Shown one piece after another: positions 15,647 to 23,221 of a stretch of DNA of 64,000 nucleotides (its first letter is position 1; the number at the start of each line of letters is the position of its first letter). The translations under genes were made by a program, and so were the position numbers. Under the pieces are notes generated by a model that was not told where the DNA came from, did not search any database, and saw nothing but the letters and a program-made list of their open reading frames with translations. The DNA is taken from NCBI GenBank assembly GCA_029210725.1, contig JARGFM010000007.1, positions 62,001 to 126,000 of the forward strand. Direction: 5' to 3'. Origin of the DNA: Bacteroidales bacterium (GTDB lineage Bacteria > Bacteroidota > Bacteroidia > Bacteroidales > GCA-2748055).

Positions 15647-16402
15647 TTAATTCCGAATAAATCCAAGAATCAGTTTACGCTTTAGCAGATCCTTGAGAAA
15701 GACCTCCAGTGCTTCGTCGAGGCATCTGCTGCTCTCAATACCTGAAACCAGGGAAATCTCATTTTTAATGAAGTTCAGGGGCACTTTCTCCTCATCCAGA
15801 CGTGTAATAAGGTATACATTCAGGGCAGAAAGGGCCAGGAACTGTACATGGCCCGTATCTGGCATGCGGTACAGAAGGGCATAATACTCCCCTTCCATAT
15901 CAAGGGCCTCCGCTGCCGGATGTGTATGTACCGGGTACCGGAGTTTCAGGATTTCATACTCGGGATTAAAAGCCAGGGGGTCCCTGAACAGGTCCCCCTC
16001 TTCCGTAAAATCCGGACAGGGCCTGTCCGGCATGGTATGAATCTCAATCTCCATCCACTCAAAATAGAGCAGATCATCCAGAAAAGGCAGGCCTGTCTTT
16101 TTCCCGGTCTCCCTGGCCGCATGGTACTGGCAGAACTCAAGGGGCAGCTTCCAAACCTGCGGGGTTTGAGGAATTCCTTCCGCGAAAAAATCCTGAACCA
16201 GCAGATTCCACGGCTCCTCACCCAGGGCGGCCATGGTGATCGGGAAAGCCGTACGGAGTGTGTCAGACACCACATTGGAAACAAGGCGGCGGTAATGATG
16301 AATCCTGCCGGGGGTAAGACCTGGCATTTTTGCTTCCACACCGGTCCTGCAGTATTCCCCCAGCTGCTCCTGTATCTGTATGGTCTCTTTACGCAGTGGC
16401 AT
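15647..16402 (-). CDS. hvfC: DUF2063 RiPP maturation partner (HvfC/BufC-like)
   Basis: A protein of 251 residues. The N-terminal half contains the DUF2063 pattern GRIHHYRRLVSNVVSDTLRT followed by AFPITMAALG and QDFF, and the C-terminal half has the HPAAEALDMEGEYYALLYRM segment common in HvfC-type proteins. Such proteins pair with DUF692 oxidases and bring the precursor peptide to them, resembling a RiPP recognition element. The start overlaps the end of the DUF692 gene by 14 bp, indicating coupled translation. The family is reliable from both sequence and context; direct precursor binding is inferred from studied homologues. Confidence 0.85.
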   Translation of the reverse strand: MPLRKETIQIQEQLGEYCRTGVEAKMPGLTPGRIHHYRRLVSNVVSDTLRTAFPITMAALGEEPWNLLVQDFFAEGIPQTPQVWKLPLEFCQYHAARETGKKTGLPFLDDLLYFEWMEIEIHTMPDRPCPDFTEEGDLFRDPLAFNPEYEILKLRYPVHTHPAAEALDMEGEYYALLYRMPDTGHVQFLALSALNVYLITRLDEEKVPLNFIKNEISLVSGIESSRCLDEALEVFLKDLLKRKLILGFIRN

Positions 16403-17231
16403 GTTTCACCTCCCAGTGCCTGTTTAATATGGTCTTAATCCGGATGAGCTCGCCCTTAATCTGCTCCAGATCCTGAAAATTAAAATCCCTCTCCAGCAGG
16501 ACAGGTACCGGATCCATCTTTTGGATAGTCCACTCGAAAAGCTCATAAACCGGGTCGATGATGGGCTGGCCATGCGTGTCGATAATCAGGTCGGGTTCCA
16601 CCTGTTCATGGCCGGCCATATGGATATATGCGACCCGGTCCAGGGGGATGCCCCCGATATACTCCCGGGGATCGTAACGATGATTAAATGCATTGACAAA
16701 CACATTGTTTACATCCAGCAGAAGCTTGCAACCGGCCCGTTCCACAATTTCGTTTACAAATTCGATTTCTGACATCTCGGCAGCTACCGGGGTGTAGTAG
16801 GATACATTCTCAATGGCCAGAGGCCTTTCCAGGTAATCCTGTACCCTGCGGATCCGGTCGACCACATGGTCGATGGCATCCCTGCGAAAAGGGATGGGCA
16901 GCAGGTCATAAAGGTGGGCATTCCGGCTTTTGGTATAGCTCAGATGTTCCGAATAGATACTTACCCGGTTATCATTCAGGAAGGCTTTCAGTTCACGGAT
17001 AAACCTCCAGTCCAGTTCCTCCGGACTGCCCAGTGACAGGGAGAGGCCATGACAGGTAATGGGAAAACTTTCCACGGCCCGGTCCAGGACCCGTTTCCAG
17101 GCGCCTCCCATTCCCATCCAGTTCTCCGGCGCAAACTCCAGAAAATCCGGAGTAAGGATCCTGCTGTCCAGAATCTCCTCAGCAATATCCCTTCGGAGTC
17201 CCAATCCTACTTTAACTCTCTTGCCTTCCAT
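16389..17231 (-). CDS. hvfB: DUF692 multinuclear non-heme iron oxidase (MNIO), HvfB/BufB-like
   Basis: A TIM-barrel protein of 280 residues of the DUF692/MNIO family. Candidate iron ligands are all visible in order: the Glu of FAPENW, the His of TCHGLSLSLG, the His of SEHLSYT, the Glu of AIENVSYY, the Asp/Asn of LLLDVNNVFVNAFNH, the His of YIHMAGH, the Asp-x-His of IIDTHGQP and the Glu of LLERDFN. Studied relatives use O2 and two or three iron atoms to convert Cys residues of a precursor peptide into thiooxazole or oxazolone/thioamide groups that bind copper. The start at 17231 gives MEGKRVKVGLGLR, the typical family opening. It lies 125 bp after the precursor gene and overlaps the DUF2063 gene. 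Confidence 0.92.
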   Translation of the reverse strand: MEGKRVKVGLGLRRDIAEEILDSRILTPDFLEFAPENWMGMGGAWKRVLDRAVESFPITCHGLSLSLGSPEELDWRFIRELKAFLNDNRVSIYSEHLSYTKSRNAHLYDLLPIPFRRDAIDHVVDRIRRVQDYLERPLAIENVSYYTPVAAEMSEIEFVNEIVERAGCKLLLDVNNVFVNAFNHRYDPREYIGGIPLDRVAYIHMAGHEQVEPDLIIDTHGQPIIDPVYELFEWTIQKMDPVPVLLERDFNFQDLEQIKGELIRIKTILNRHWEVKHATA

Positions 17232-17250
17232 CTTCTGATATTTTTAAAGA

Positions 17251-17275
17251 GGAACCCCGGAAAATCCGGGGTTCC
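17251..17275 (-). terminator. Hairpin between RiPP precursor and modifying-enzyme genes
   Basis: A perfect 11-bp stem (ggaaccccgga / tccggggttcc) with a 3-nt loop. Read on the minus strand it is followed by TCTTT, a weak T-run. It lies between the precursor stop and the DUF692 start, where a leaky terminator or RNA-stabilising hairpin would give much more precursor than enzyme. Confidence 0.6.
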
Positions 17276-17356
17276 TTCCGTTCCGGCTCAACCAAATTGA
17301 TAACAAGCTACTCTGATCAATCCACTAACCCTGCCGGTCCGAACTCCTGGTTCCAA

Positions 17357-17737
17357 TTATTTTTTTTCACTTTTCTTTTTAGTTGACTTCTTCTCACCTT
17401 CTCCACATTTACCTTCTCCGCATTTGGCCTCGGTGCTTTTTGATTCAGTGGCTTTTTCCGAGGTGGACTCACTCTTTTTAGCGTCCGCTTTCTTATCGCC
17501 TTCGCCGCACTTTCCTTCGCCGCATTTCAGTTCTCCGAACTTTACCGCAGAGGCTTCCAATGGATTTACCTGCATGCTGTTCATATCGATCAGGTGACTG
17601 CGGACCTGTGCACCGGAACCCAGGTGATTATAGGCCAGGATATCAGCACCAAAGGAAGGTGAAGCCGCCAGGCCGGTGGTCAATAAAGCTCCCGCAAGCA
17701 TAGTAGCGGATTTTAAGATCTTTTTGTCTGTTTTCAT
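17357..17737 (-). CDS. hvfA: Secreted Cys-rich RiPP precursor (bufferin/HvfA-like)
   Basis: A 126-residue peptide. Residues 1-30 form a Sec signal (MKTDKKILKS..., cleavage near SPSFGA). A neutral segment, LAYNHLGSGAQVRSHLID, follows and may be the enzyme recognition part. The rest is low-complexity Lys/Ser/Glu sequence holding two identical cassettes CGEGKCGEG (Cys 72, 77 and Cys 106, 111), each preceded by Lys. EGKCG repeats are the known modification sites of HvfA/bufferin peptides. I infer that the four Cys are oxidatively modified by the DUF692 enzyme and that the exported product binds copper. The gene comes first after the regulators and has its own candidate ECF promoter. Confidence 0.88.
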   Translation of the reverse strand: MKTDKKILKSATMLAGALLTTGLAASPSFGADILAYNHLGSGAQVRSHLIDMNSMQVNPLEASAVKFGELKCGEGKCGEGDKKADAKKSESTSEKATESKSTEAKCGEGKCGEGEKKSTKKKSEKK

Positions 17738-17777
17738 GATATTACGAATTTTGATTAATATTGAATCTGGGAGTTTT

Positions 17778-17803
17778 GACGAGGGCGGGAAGATATCCTT
17801 ACA
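17778..17803 (-). promoter_or_regulatory. Candidate ECF sigma promoter for the RiPP operon
   Basis: Minus-strand TGTAAGG (17797-17803), then 15 nt, then CGTC (17778-17781), about 40 bp upstream of the precursor start. A CGTC-type -10 with a spacing of 15-17 nt is typical of ECF sigma promoters. The same two blocks at the same spacing occur upstream of porU. Confidence 0.55.
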
Positions 17804-17834
17804 AGAATTCTGAAGGATGCCGGAATTTTAACAC

Positions 17835-18143
17835 CTATTTAGCATTTAACCTGCGGCCTATCTCCCGGCCGATTCTGGAGCCGGCTTCCGCCGAGAGATG
17901 GTGGGTGCACGACTGCTCGCTGCAATGATCACGGTATACTTTCATGCTGAGATTTAGCTCACCAATCTGATGGGCATACTTCCTGCAGAGATGACAGGTC
18001 AGCAGGTGCATGTTTAACTGCCACCATTGCTTTAGGCTCAGGCGCCGGTCTTCGCGTAAGGAGATCAGAAAACTCGACTGGTCGCAGGCGATCATCCGCT
18101 TACTCATATATACCATTATTCTGTAGCCAGGTCCCTTTTTCAT
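17835..18143 (-). CDS. Small ZAS-type anti-sigma factor
   Basis: A protein of 102 residues without membrane helices. It contains MHLLTCHLCRKY, the H-x3-C-x2-C zinc motif of ZAS anti-sigma domains (zf-HC2 type), and a further HCSEQSCTHH cluster near residues 74-83 that could bind a metal. Its start lies one base after the stop of the ECF sigma gene, the normal order for a sigma/anti-sigma pair. As a soluble ZAS protein with extra Cys and His it could sense metal or redox state and release the sigma factor. The pairing is well supported by context; the signal is inference. Confidence 0.75.
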   Translation of the reverse strand: MKKGPGYRIMVYMSKRMIACDQSSFLISLREDRRLSLKQWWQLNMHLLTCHLCRKYAHQIGELNLSMKVYRDHCSEQSCTHHLSAEAGSRIGREIGRRLNAK

Positions 18144-18144
18144 A

Positions 18145-18735
18145 TCACTTCAACCAGTTTTTTTCCAGACAATCTCTCATTTTCAGCCTCGCCCGGTGGA
18201 GCATAACCCATAAGTTAGACGGAGTGATCCCAAGCTCCTTACAGATGCTGTCCGACTCCTCCTCATCGATCATCTTCATGCTGAAAGCAAGAGCCAGTTG
18301 CGGTTGTAAATGCTCCATGCAGAGCCTGATGTATTCCATAAGTTCGGCCTGCTCCAGCTCTCCTTCCGGTAAGAGCGAGTGCGAATGGGGGCCCCTGCCC
18401 TCCAGCCAGTGTCCCCTGAAAGGTTCTTCACTGCGGTAGAAGTCCCCGTCAAAAACGGTTTGTTCATGCTCCCCGAAAGAGCTCTCCCTGGAAGAATACT
18501 TTTTTCTGTAGGTATCAACGATCTTCCTTCTGAGAATGGAGGTAAGCCAGGTTCTTTCGGTACTCTCCCCCCTGAACTGCTCCTGCGCTTTCAGTCCTGC
18601 CAGAAAAGTCTCCTGAACCAGATCCTCTGCTTTACCGTCATCATTGACCCTGACAATGGCATAGTTATACAGATAGTCCCCGTATTTTTCAAGCCAGCGA
18701 TTTGGATCCAGTTTATGATCTTTCGCCTTGGACAT
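18145..18735 (-). CDS. ECF-type RNA polymerase sigma factor
   Basis: A protein of 196 residues. Region 2 is seen at YLYNYAIVRVNDDGKAEDLV followed by QETFLAGLKA, then the region 2.4-like TWLTSILRRKIVDTYRKK. After an acidic linker, region 4 carries an HTH around ESDSICKELGITPSNLWVML followed by HRARLKMRDCL. Size and two-domain plan are those of ECF factors. It heads the minus-strand operon with an anti-sigma partner and the RiPP genes. A partly matching copy of the TGTAAGG element (at about 18760-18766 on the minus strand) lies just upstream of its own start, so weak autoregulation is possible. Confidence 0.88.
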   Translation of the reverse strand: MSKAKDHKLDPNRWLEKYGDYLYNYAIVRVNDDGKAEDLVQETFLAGLKAQEQFRGESTERTWLTSILRRKIVDTYRKKYSSRESSFGEHEQTVFDGDFYRSEEPFRGHWLEGRGPHSHSLLPEGELEQAELMEYIRLCMEHLQPQLALAFSMKMIDEEESDSICKELGITPSNLWVMLHRARLKMRDCLEKNWLK

Positions 18736-18800
18736 GCATGATACCTTAGAAAGAAGCCCTTACAAGATAGAAAAATATACCTTGATTCATGCGGATTGTG

Positions 18801-18808
18801 TATTTTTG
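18801..18808 (+). promoter_or_regulatory. Bacteroidota -7 element for yedF
   Basis: TATTTTTG fits TAnnTTTG, with a TTG block about 17 bp upstream. It ends only 4 bp before the ATG at 18813, so the transcript would be leaderless or nearly so. Confidence 0.45.
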
Positions 18809-18812
18809 CGGA

Positions 18813-19415
18813 ATGAAAATACTAGATACCACAGGACTGCTTTGCCCACAACCCCTCATTTTGCTTAAGGAGGCACTGATGGAACTGGAAGAGGGTGAAC
18901 AGCTGCAGGTGGAGACCGACAACAAAACCTCGCTGAAAAACCTGCTCAGCTATCTGAAGGACCAGGGTGTGGAGCCTGAAGTAAGCACGAAAGGTAAAGT
19001 ACATACCCTGGTTGCTGTAAAACCGGAAGAGGATCTGACCGCCTCCGATCCCGCCCTCTACTGCAGCACAGAACGGCCCGCCGCTTATGTGGTATGCATT
19101 AAAGGCGAGCTGATGGGTGAGGGCGATCCCGAACTGGGGAGGCTGCTGATGGAGACCTTTGTAAATAACCTGAAATTGCAGGAGAAACTACCCTCCCATG
19201 TGGTACTTTATAACTCGGGAGTAAAACTGGCCATGAAACAATCGCCCGTGTGCAGCTCCCTGACCGAACTGGAGGAACTGGGGACCCGCATTATGCTGTG
19301 CGGCACCTGCATCGACCACTATGGCTTGCAATATGATATCGCCGTGGGAATGATCTCCAACATGGTGGTCATTACCGAAACTCTGGCTTCGGCCGGACAT
19401 GTCCTTACTCCCTGA
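18813..19415 (+). CDS. yedF: YedF family selenium-metabolism protein
   Basis: About 200 residues from the ATG at 18813. Residues 1-70 form a TusA-like domain with the LLCPQPLILLKEAL motif (Cys11), used for sulfur or selenium relay in this superfamily. The C-terminal half is a DsrE-like domain ending in MLCGTCIDHYGLQYDI, a CxxC-type site. This two-domain layout defines YedF, which commonly sits next to selD in bacteria that use selenium. The earlier in-frame ATG at 18789 would add residues absent from the family. selD begins 10 bp after the stop. Confidence 0.9.
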   Translation: MKILDTTGLLCPQPLILLKEALMELEEGEQLQVETDNKTSLKNLLSYLKDQGVEPEVSTKGKVHTLVAVKPEEDLTASDPALYCSTERPAAYVVCIKGELMGEGDPELGRLLMETFVNNLKLQEKLPSHVVLYNSGVKLAMKQSPVCSSLTELEELGTRIMLCGTCIDHYGLQYDIAVGMISNMVVITETLASAGHVLTP

Positions 19416-19425
19416 GTCCGGGTAA

Positions 19426-20472
19426 ATGAATAAGAAATTCGATCTGTTGTCCACTATCGAGTATGGTGGTTGCTCCGCAAAACTGCCGGCCGGCCTGCTG
19501 TCGCAGGTCTTACGTGAACTGCCGCTTGCTGCAGATCCCCGGCTGCTGGTGGATGTGGATACCCACGACGATGCCGGGGTCTACCAGATCAACGGGGAGA
19601 CAGCCCTGATCTTTACGACGGATTTCTTTCCGCCCATCTGTTCGGACGGATATGAATTCGGGGAGATTGCAGCAGCCAATTCCCTTTCGGATGTATATGC
19701 CATGGGCGGAACACCTCTTATAGCACTGAACCTGATGATGTTTTCATCGGAAAAAATTCCTCTGGAGGTATTTGGAGAAATTCTTAAAGGCGGGAATGAC
19801 AAGGTGAGAGAAGCGGGAGCCCTGATCGTGGGCGGACATACCATCGACGACCACCCTCCCAAGTATGGGCTGGCAGTAGTGGGAACAGTGCATCCCGACC
19901 GTCTGATCACCAATGCCGGGGCCCGGCCCAACGATCTGCTTGTGCTGACAAAATCCATTGGGACCGGGGCGCTGGTTTCCGGGGAGAAGAACGGGCTTTG
20001 CAGTACAGGCGATTACAGGCGGGCCCTGAAGCAGATGAAACATCTGAACAGGGAGGGAGCAAGCCTGGCTGTGAAATACGGGATACGAAGCATGACTGAT
20101 ATCACCGGATTTGGACTGGCAGGACATGCCCTGAAGATGGCAGAAGCCAGCAAAGTGAGCTTCCGGATAAAAAGCACTCAAATTCCCCTGCTCCCGGGAG
20201 CTTACCAGGTATATGAAAAGGGCAGCATACCGGGAGCAACTTTCAGGAACCTGGAATTTACCGGACAGCAGCTCCATTGCCTGCGCGGGGTGGATTATAA
20301 TCTGAAGATGCTGGTTCACGATGCGCAGACTTCGGGCGGACTTCTTATGTCGGTGAATCCCGATCATGCCACAGCCCTTGTCGGGGAGTTAAAGCAGATC
20401 GACCCGGGGCTTAAGGCTGCAGTGATCGGTGAAGTTTTACCCGAAAGTCCCCGCCGCATTTACCTGGAATAA
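19426..20472 (+). CDS. selD: Selenide, water dikinase
   Basis: A 348-residue SelD, which makes selenophosphate from selenide and ATP for selenocysteine or selenouridine. The N-terminal catalytic loop reads EYGGCSAKLP, with Cys16 as the catalytic residue and Lys19; some SelD proteins have selenocysteine at this position, but here the codon is TGC. The metal/ATP-binding Asp motifs (DVDTHDDAGVYQI, FTTDFFPPI, VGGHTIDDHPPKYGLAVVGT) and the late SGGLLMSVNP motif are intact. It is co-directional with yedF. No selA, selB or ybbB is present in the window, so the end product cannot be told from here. Confidence 0.95.
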   Translation: MNKKFDLLSTIEYGGCSAKLPAGLLSQVLRELPLAADPRLLVDVDTHDDAGVYQINGETALIFTTDFFPPICSDGYEFGEIAAANSLSDVYAMGGTPLIALNLMMFSSEKIPLEVFGEILKGGNDKVREAGALIVGGHTIDDHPPKYGLAVVGTVHPDRLITNAGARPNDLLVLTKSIGTGALVSGEKNGLCSTGDYRRALKQMKHLNREGASLAVKYGIRSMTDITGFGLAGHALKMAEASKVSFRIKSTQIPLLPGAYQVYEKGSIPGATFRNLEFTGQQLHCLRGVDYNLKMLVHDAQTSGGLLMSVNPDHATALVGELKQIDPGLKAAVIGEVLPESPRRIYLE

Positions 20473-20500
20473 TTCAAAGCGTTTTTTATACCTTTAAAGC

Positions 20501-21172
20501 ATGAACAGGCACCGTTCCTACAGTATGATATACAGGCTGCAGCGTATTATCCTGCTGGTTTTTTATACCACCACCTGCATGGCCCTCGCCATACTCCTGG
20601 CCCTTCTGGTCATGAAACTTTTGCCCGGTCAGCCTTTCGCCCTGGTGATCACCCTGCTGATCTACATCATCCTGGTGATCATCGCAGGATCTATGATCCA
20701 TGTGATCAGCTACATACCTTTTAATCTTTCCACCGCATTCGATCCCATAAAAAACGACATAGCCTCAGGCCGCATAGCCAGTTTGGAGGAGCTCGCAGAA
20801 CGCATTACCCGCTTTACCGTGGAGTTTTACAATTTCTCCTTTCTCGACATCTCTCATGCCTTTCTGGAGACCGAAAAGAGTGGTGTGATCGGATTTGAGA
20901 ATAACAACCAGGTGGATAAAGTGCTCAGAGACCAGGGGATACTTCATCAAAGCAAAGTGCTGGAGGAAATCAGCCCGGCTGGCAAAATTTCCCTTCCGGA
21001 ACGGGACTACCATCTCTATATCCTGCCCCTCCGGATGGGAGAAACCTGGCTGGGATATATGGCCTTACTCTCCGAAAAACGAATCAGCCGCTTTTTCCTG
21101 CGCTTTCTGGAGGAATACGAAGAGAACTTTCTTGACGATCAGATTTTGCATCTGGTCAAATTAAAAAAATAG
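20501..21172 (+). CDS. Two-helix membrane protein of unknown function
   Basis: A protein of 223 residues that I do not recognise. Two hydrophobic helices near the N-terminus (LLVFYTTTCMALAILLALLV and LVITLLIYIILVIIAGSMI) are followed by about 140 soluble residues. The soluble part has alternating strands and helices and ends DQILHLVKLKK; it might be a small sensor-like domain, but no motif supports that. It follows selD by 28 bp and precedes the cation exchanger gene by 9 bp, so it is likely in one transcript with both. Confidence 0.6.
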   Translation: MNRHRSYSMIYRLQRIILLVFYTTTCMALAILLALLVMKLLPGQPFALVITLLIYIILVIIAGSMIHVISYIPFNLSTAFDPIKNDIASGRIASLEELAERITRFTVEFYNFSFLDISHAFLETEKSGVIGFENNNQVDKVLRDQGILHQSKVLEEISPAGKISLPERDYHLYILPLRMGETWLGYMALLSEKRISRFFLRFLEEYEENFLDDQILHLVKLKK

Positions 21173-21181
21173 CCGGGAAAG

Positions 21182-22330
21182 ATGCTCTTATCACTCCTGT
21201 ATATCTCCATCAGCTGTCTCATCATCTGGCGCTCATCAAACGGCTTTGAGCTTGCTTCTGACTTTCTGGGCAGAAAAATGCCCCTGGGCATCAAAGGAGC
21301 TACCATCAATGCCGTAGCCAGTTCTATGCCCGAGTTTCTGACCACCATTTTCTTCCTGTTCTACCTGCGGGATGCGGAAGGATTTTCGGGCGGACTTGGC
21401 GTCAGTTCGGGAAGTGCCCTGTTTAACCTTCTGATTATTCCTGCCCTGGTGGTACTGATGCTTTTCAGTGGCGAAAAGCGGAATAGAATTGAATTAAACA
21501 AGAAAGTGCTCCTTCGTGAAGGGAGTGTACTTCTTATCACACAACTCATCTTTGTCAGTTTTCTCTTCACCGGGGAGCTGCTGGGCAGGCACGGACTGGT
21601 CCTGGTCCTGGTCTACCTGTTGTACCTGGGAATGCTCTATGTCATATACAGAAAGCGCCCGAAGACCACGCAAAATTATGTAAGGCCCCTCTCAGCCCCG
21701 AAAAAGAACATCCTGCGCACCCTGCTTTCCCTGGATATGATCGCGCTGGTGTTAAATGGCAGGAGGATCACTCCCCTGAGGGCATGGATGCTGCTGGGAG
21801 TCAGCACGCTGGTAATGACCTTCGGGACCTGGCTGCTGGTCTATGGAACCGATCTGTTCGGCGAAGCCACCCACATCCCGCTGATCTTCGTGGCCGTGGT
21901 CCTTTCGGCGGCAGCCACATCGGTGCCCGACACCATTATTTCCGTCAAAGATGCCCGGAAGGGAAATTACGATGATGCAGTGAGCAATGCCCTGGGCAGT
22001 AATATTTTCGATATTGCGTTTGCACTGGGCTTTCCCCTGCTTCTGTACAATTTGATCTACTCGGAAAGTATAACACTTAAACAGGATCTTCTAGCCTTTA
22101 CCCAGGAAGTATGGGTCTTTCTGCTCCTCGCCACCTTTCTGGCCCTGGCCATTATGCTGACCGGAAAAAGTTTTACCAGGGTAAAAGCTTACTTCCTGCT
22201 GGGCATCTACCTGATATTCCTTTTATTTGTAGGGACCCAGGTAAATGAAGAATTGCGCCAGGGCATCGGGGGGCCCGTTGGTCAGTTTCTGAAGAATGTG
22301 GCCAACTGGATCGGACAAGTGCTCAACTAG
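21182..22330 (+). CDS. Sodium/calcium-exchanger family transporter
   Basis: A membrane protein of 382 residues of the CaCA superfamily. Two inverted repeats are visible: alpha-1 GATINAVASSMPEFLTTIFF near residue 39 and alpha-2 VVLSAAATSVPDTIISVKDA near residue 238, the latter followed by SNALGSNIFDIAFALG. About ten hydrophobic helices flank them. Such proteins exchange Na+ or H+ for Ca2+ or other cations. Alpha-1 has ASSMPEF where many members have GTSLPEL, so ion choice may differ. The gene is closely linked to the two-helix membrane protein upstream; its tail overlaps the opposing Nudix gene by 4 bp. Confidence 0.85.
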   Translation: MLLSLLYISISCLIIWRSSNGFELASDFLGRKMPLGIKGATINAVASSMPEFLTTIFFLFYLRDAEGFSGGLGVSSGSALFNLLIIPALVVLMLFSGEKRNRIELNKKVLLREGSVLLITQLIFVSFLFTGELLGRHGLVLVLVYLLYLGMLYVIYRKRPKTTQNYVRPLSAPKKNILRTLLSLDMIALVLNGRRITPLRAWMLLGVSTLVMTFGTWLLVYGTDLFGEATHIPLIFVAVVLSAAATSVPDTIISVKDARKGNYDDAVSNALGSNIFDIAFALGFPLLLYNLIYSESITLKQDLLAFTQEVWVFLLLATFLALAIMLTGKSFTRVKAYFLLGIYLIFLLFVGTQVNEELRQGIGGPVGQFLKNVANWIGQVLN

Positions 22331-22722
22331 TGGTAACGATTCAGCGATTCAAGGACCTCCATATCTGCCTCCAGCCAGTCGATCTGTTTCAGTTCTGAGC
22401 GATGCACCCAGCGGTATGAACGGTGTTCCGAAAGGCTTATATCTCCCTGCCTGATGGTACAGACAAAGGGGATCAGTTTAATACGCATGTGACCGTAGTT
22501 ATGGAGAACGGAAGGAAGCAGTTGCCTTACCGTAATTTCCACCCCGAGTTCCTCACTGATCTCCCTGATAATACAGGTCTCCGGAGTCTCTCCTGCTTTC
22601 ATTTTCCCTCCGGGGAACTCCCATTTCAGAGGGTGAGGCATCTCCGGACTTCGCTGTGTGACAAGAACCATTTCCCCGTCCATAATGATAGCACAGCTAA
22701 CTTCTGTCAGCGGCTTCACCAT
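22327..22722 (-). CDS. MutT-like Nudix pyrophosphohydrolase
   Basis: About 131 residues. It carries the Nudix box GGKMKAGETPETCIIREISE followed by ELGV, preceded by WEFP, the standard MutT arrangement. MutT-type enzymes hydrolyse oxidised or modified (d)NTPs such as 8-oxo-dGTP. The start at 22722 (MVKPLTEVSCAII) was chosen because it sits just after the stop of the upstream phosphatase gene and matches the usual family N-terminus; an earlier in-frame start would overlap that gene. Confidence 0.9.
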   Translation of the reverse strand: MVKPLTEVSCAIIMDGEMVLVTQRSPEMPHPLKWEFPGGKMKAGETPETCIIREISEELGVEITVRQLLPSVLHNYGHMRIKLIPFVCTIRQGDISLSEHRSYRWVHRSELKQIDWLEADMEVLESLNRYH

Positions 22723-22726
22723 CCCC

Positions 22727-23221
22727 CTATCTTCTTTTAGGGTAGTCCACATGGGCCTCTCTGACATCTCTTCTTCCAATTCCGCTCCAGCTCTCCGAAT
22801 CCAGCGTCACCACCACCACCCCCGCAGTAGTAAGGTTGTCCAGGGGGGATGCCAGAAACTGATTGGCAAACAGGGTGAATGAGGGATTGTGACCAAAAAC
22901 AGCCAGCTTCCTGATCTCCGGAGGGACACCCGCTATGACCTGCTCTATCTCCCCGGTGCCGGCCGAATACAGGGATTCATGAATCTGTAGGCTGCCGGGC
23001 GCGAGCTCCCAGACCTTTGACATAAGCAGGGCCGTATTCAGGGCCCTGCTGGCCGGACTGCTCAGGATCAGCTCAGGCACCAGATTCAGTGCCAGCAGTC
23101 GTGCTGCCATCTCCCCGGCATTCCGGGTTCCACGAGATGCAAGGGGACGGTCGATATCGGCCAGGCCCTCATGGTCCCAGCTCGACTTTCCATGCCGTAT
23201 GATAAATAGTTTCCGTTCCAT
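22727..23221 (-). CDS. SixA-like histidine phosphatase
   Basis: A protein of 164 residues of the histidine-phosphatase superfamily. The N-terminal LFIIRHGKSSWD holds the phospho-accepting His, SSPASRALNTA the second catalytic region and AVFGHNPSFT the second catalytic His. The small size without extra insertions resembles SixA phosphohistidine phosphatases. It starts 1 bp after the PhoH gene and ends 4 bp before the Nudix gene, so all three are probably co-transcribed. Confidence 0.88.
   Translation of the reverse strand: MERKLFIIRHGKSSWDHEGLADIDRPLASRGTRNAGEMAARLLALNLVPELILSSPASRALNTALLMSKVWELAPGSLQIHESLYSAGTGEIEQVIAGVPPEIRKLAVFGHNPSFTLFANQFLASPLDNLTTAGVVVVTLDSESWSGIGRRDVREAHVDYPKRR

Noticed and set aside
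19471-19485. Selenocysteine codon in selD
   Set aside because: The catalytic codon is TGC (Cys), not TGA.
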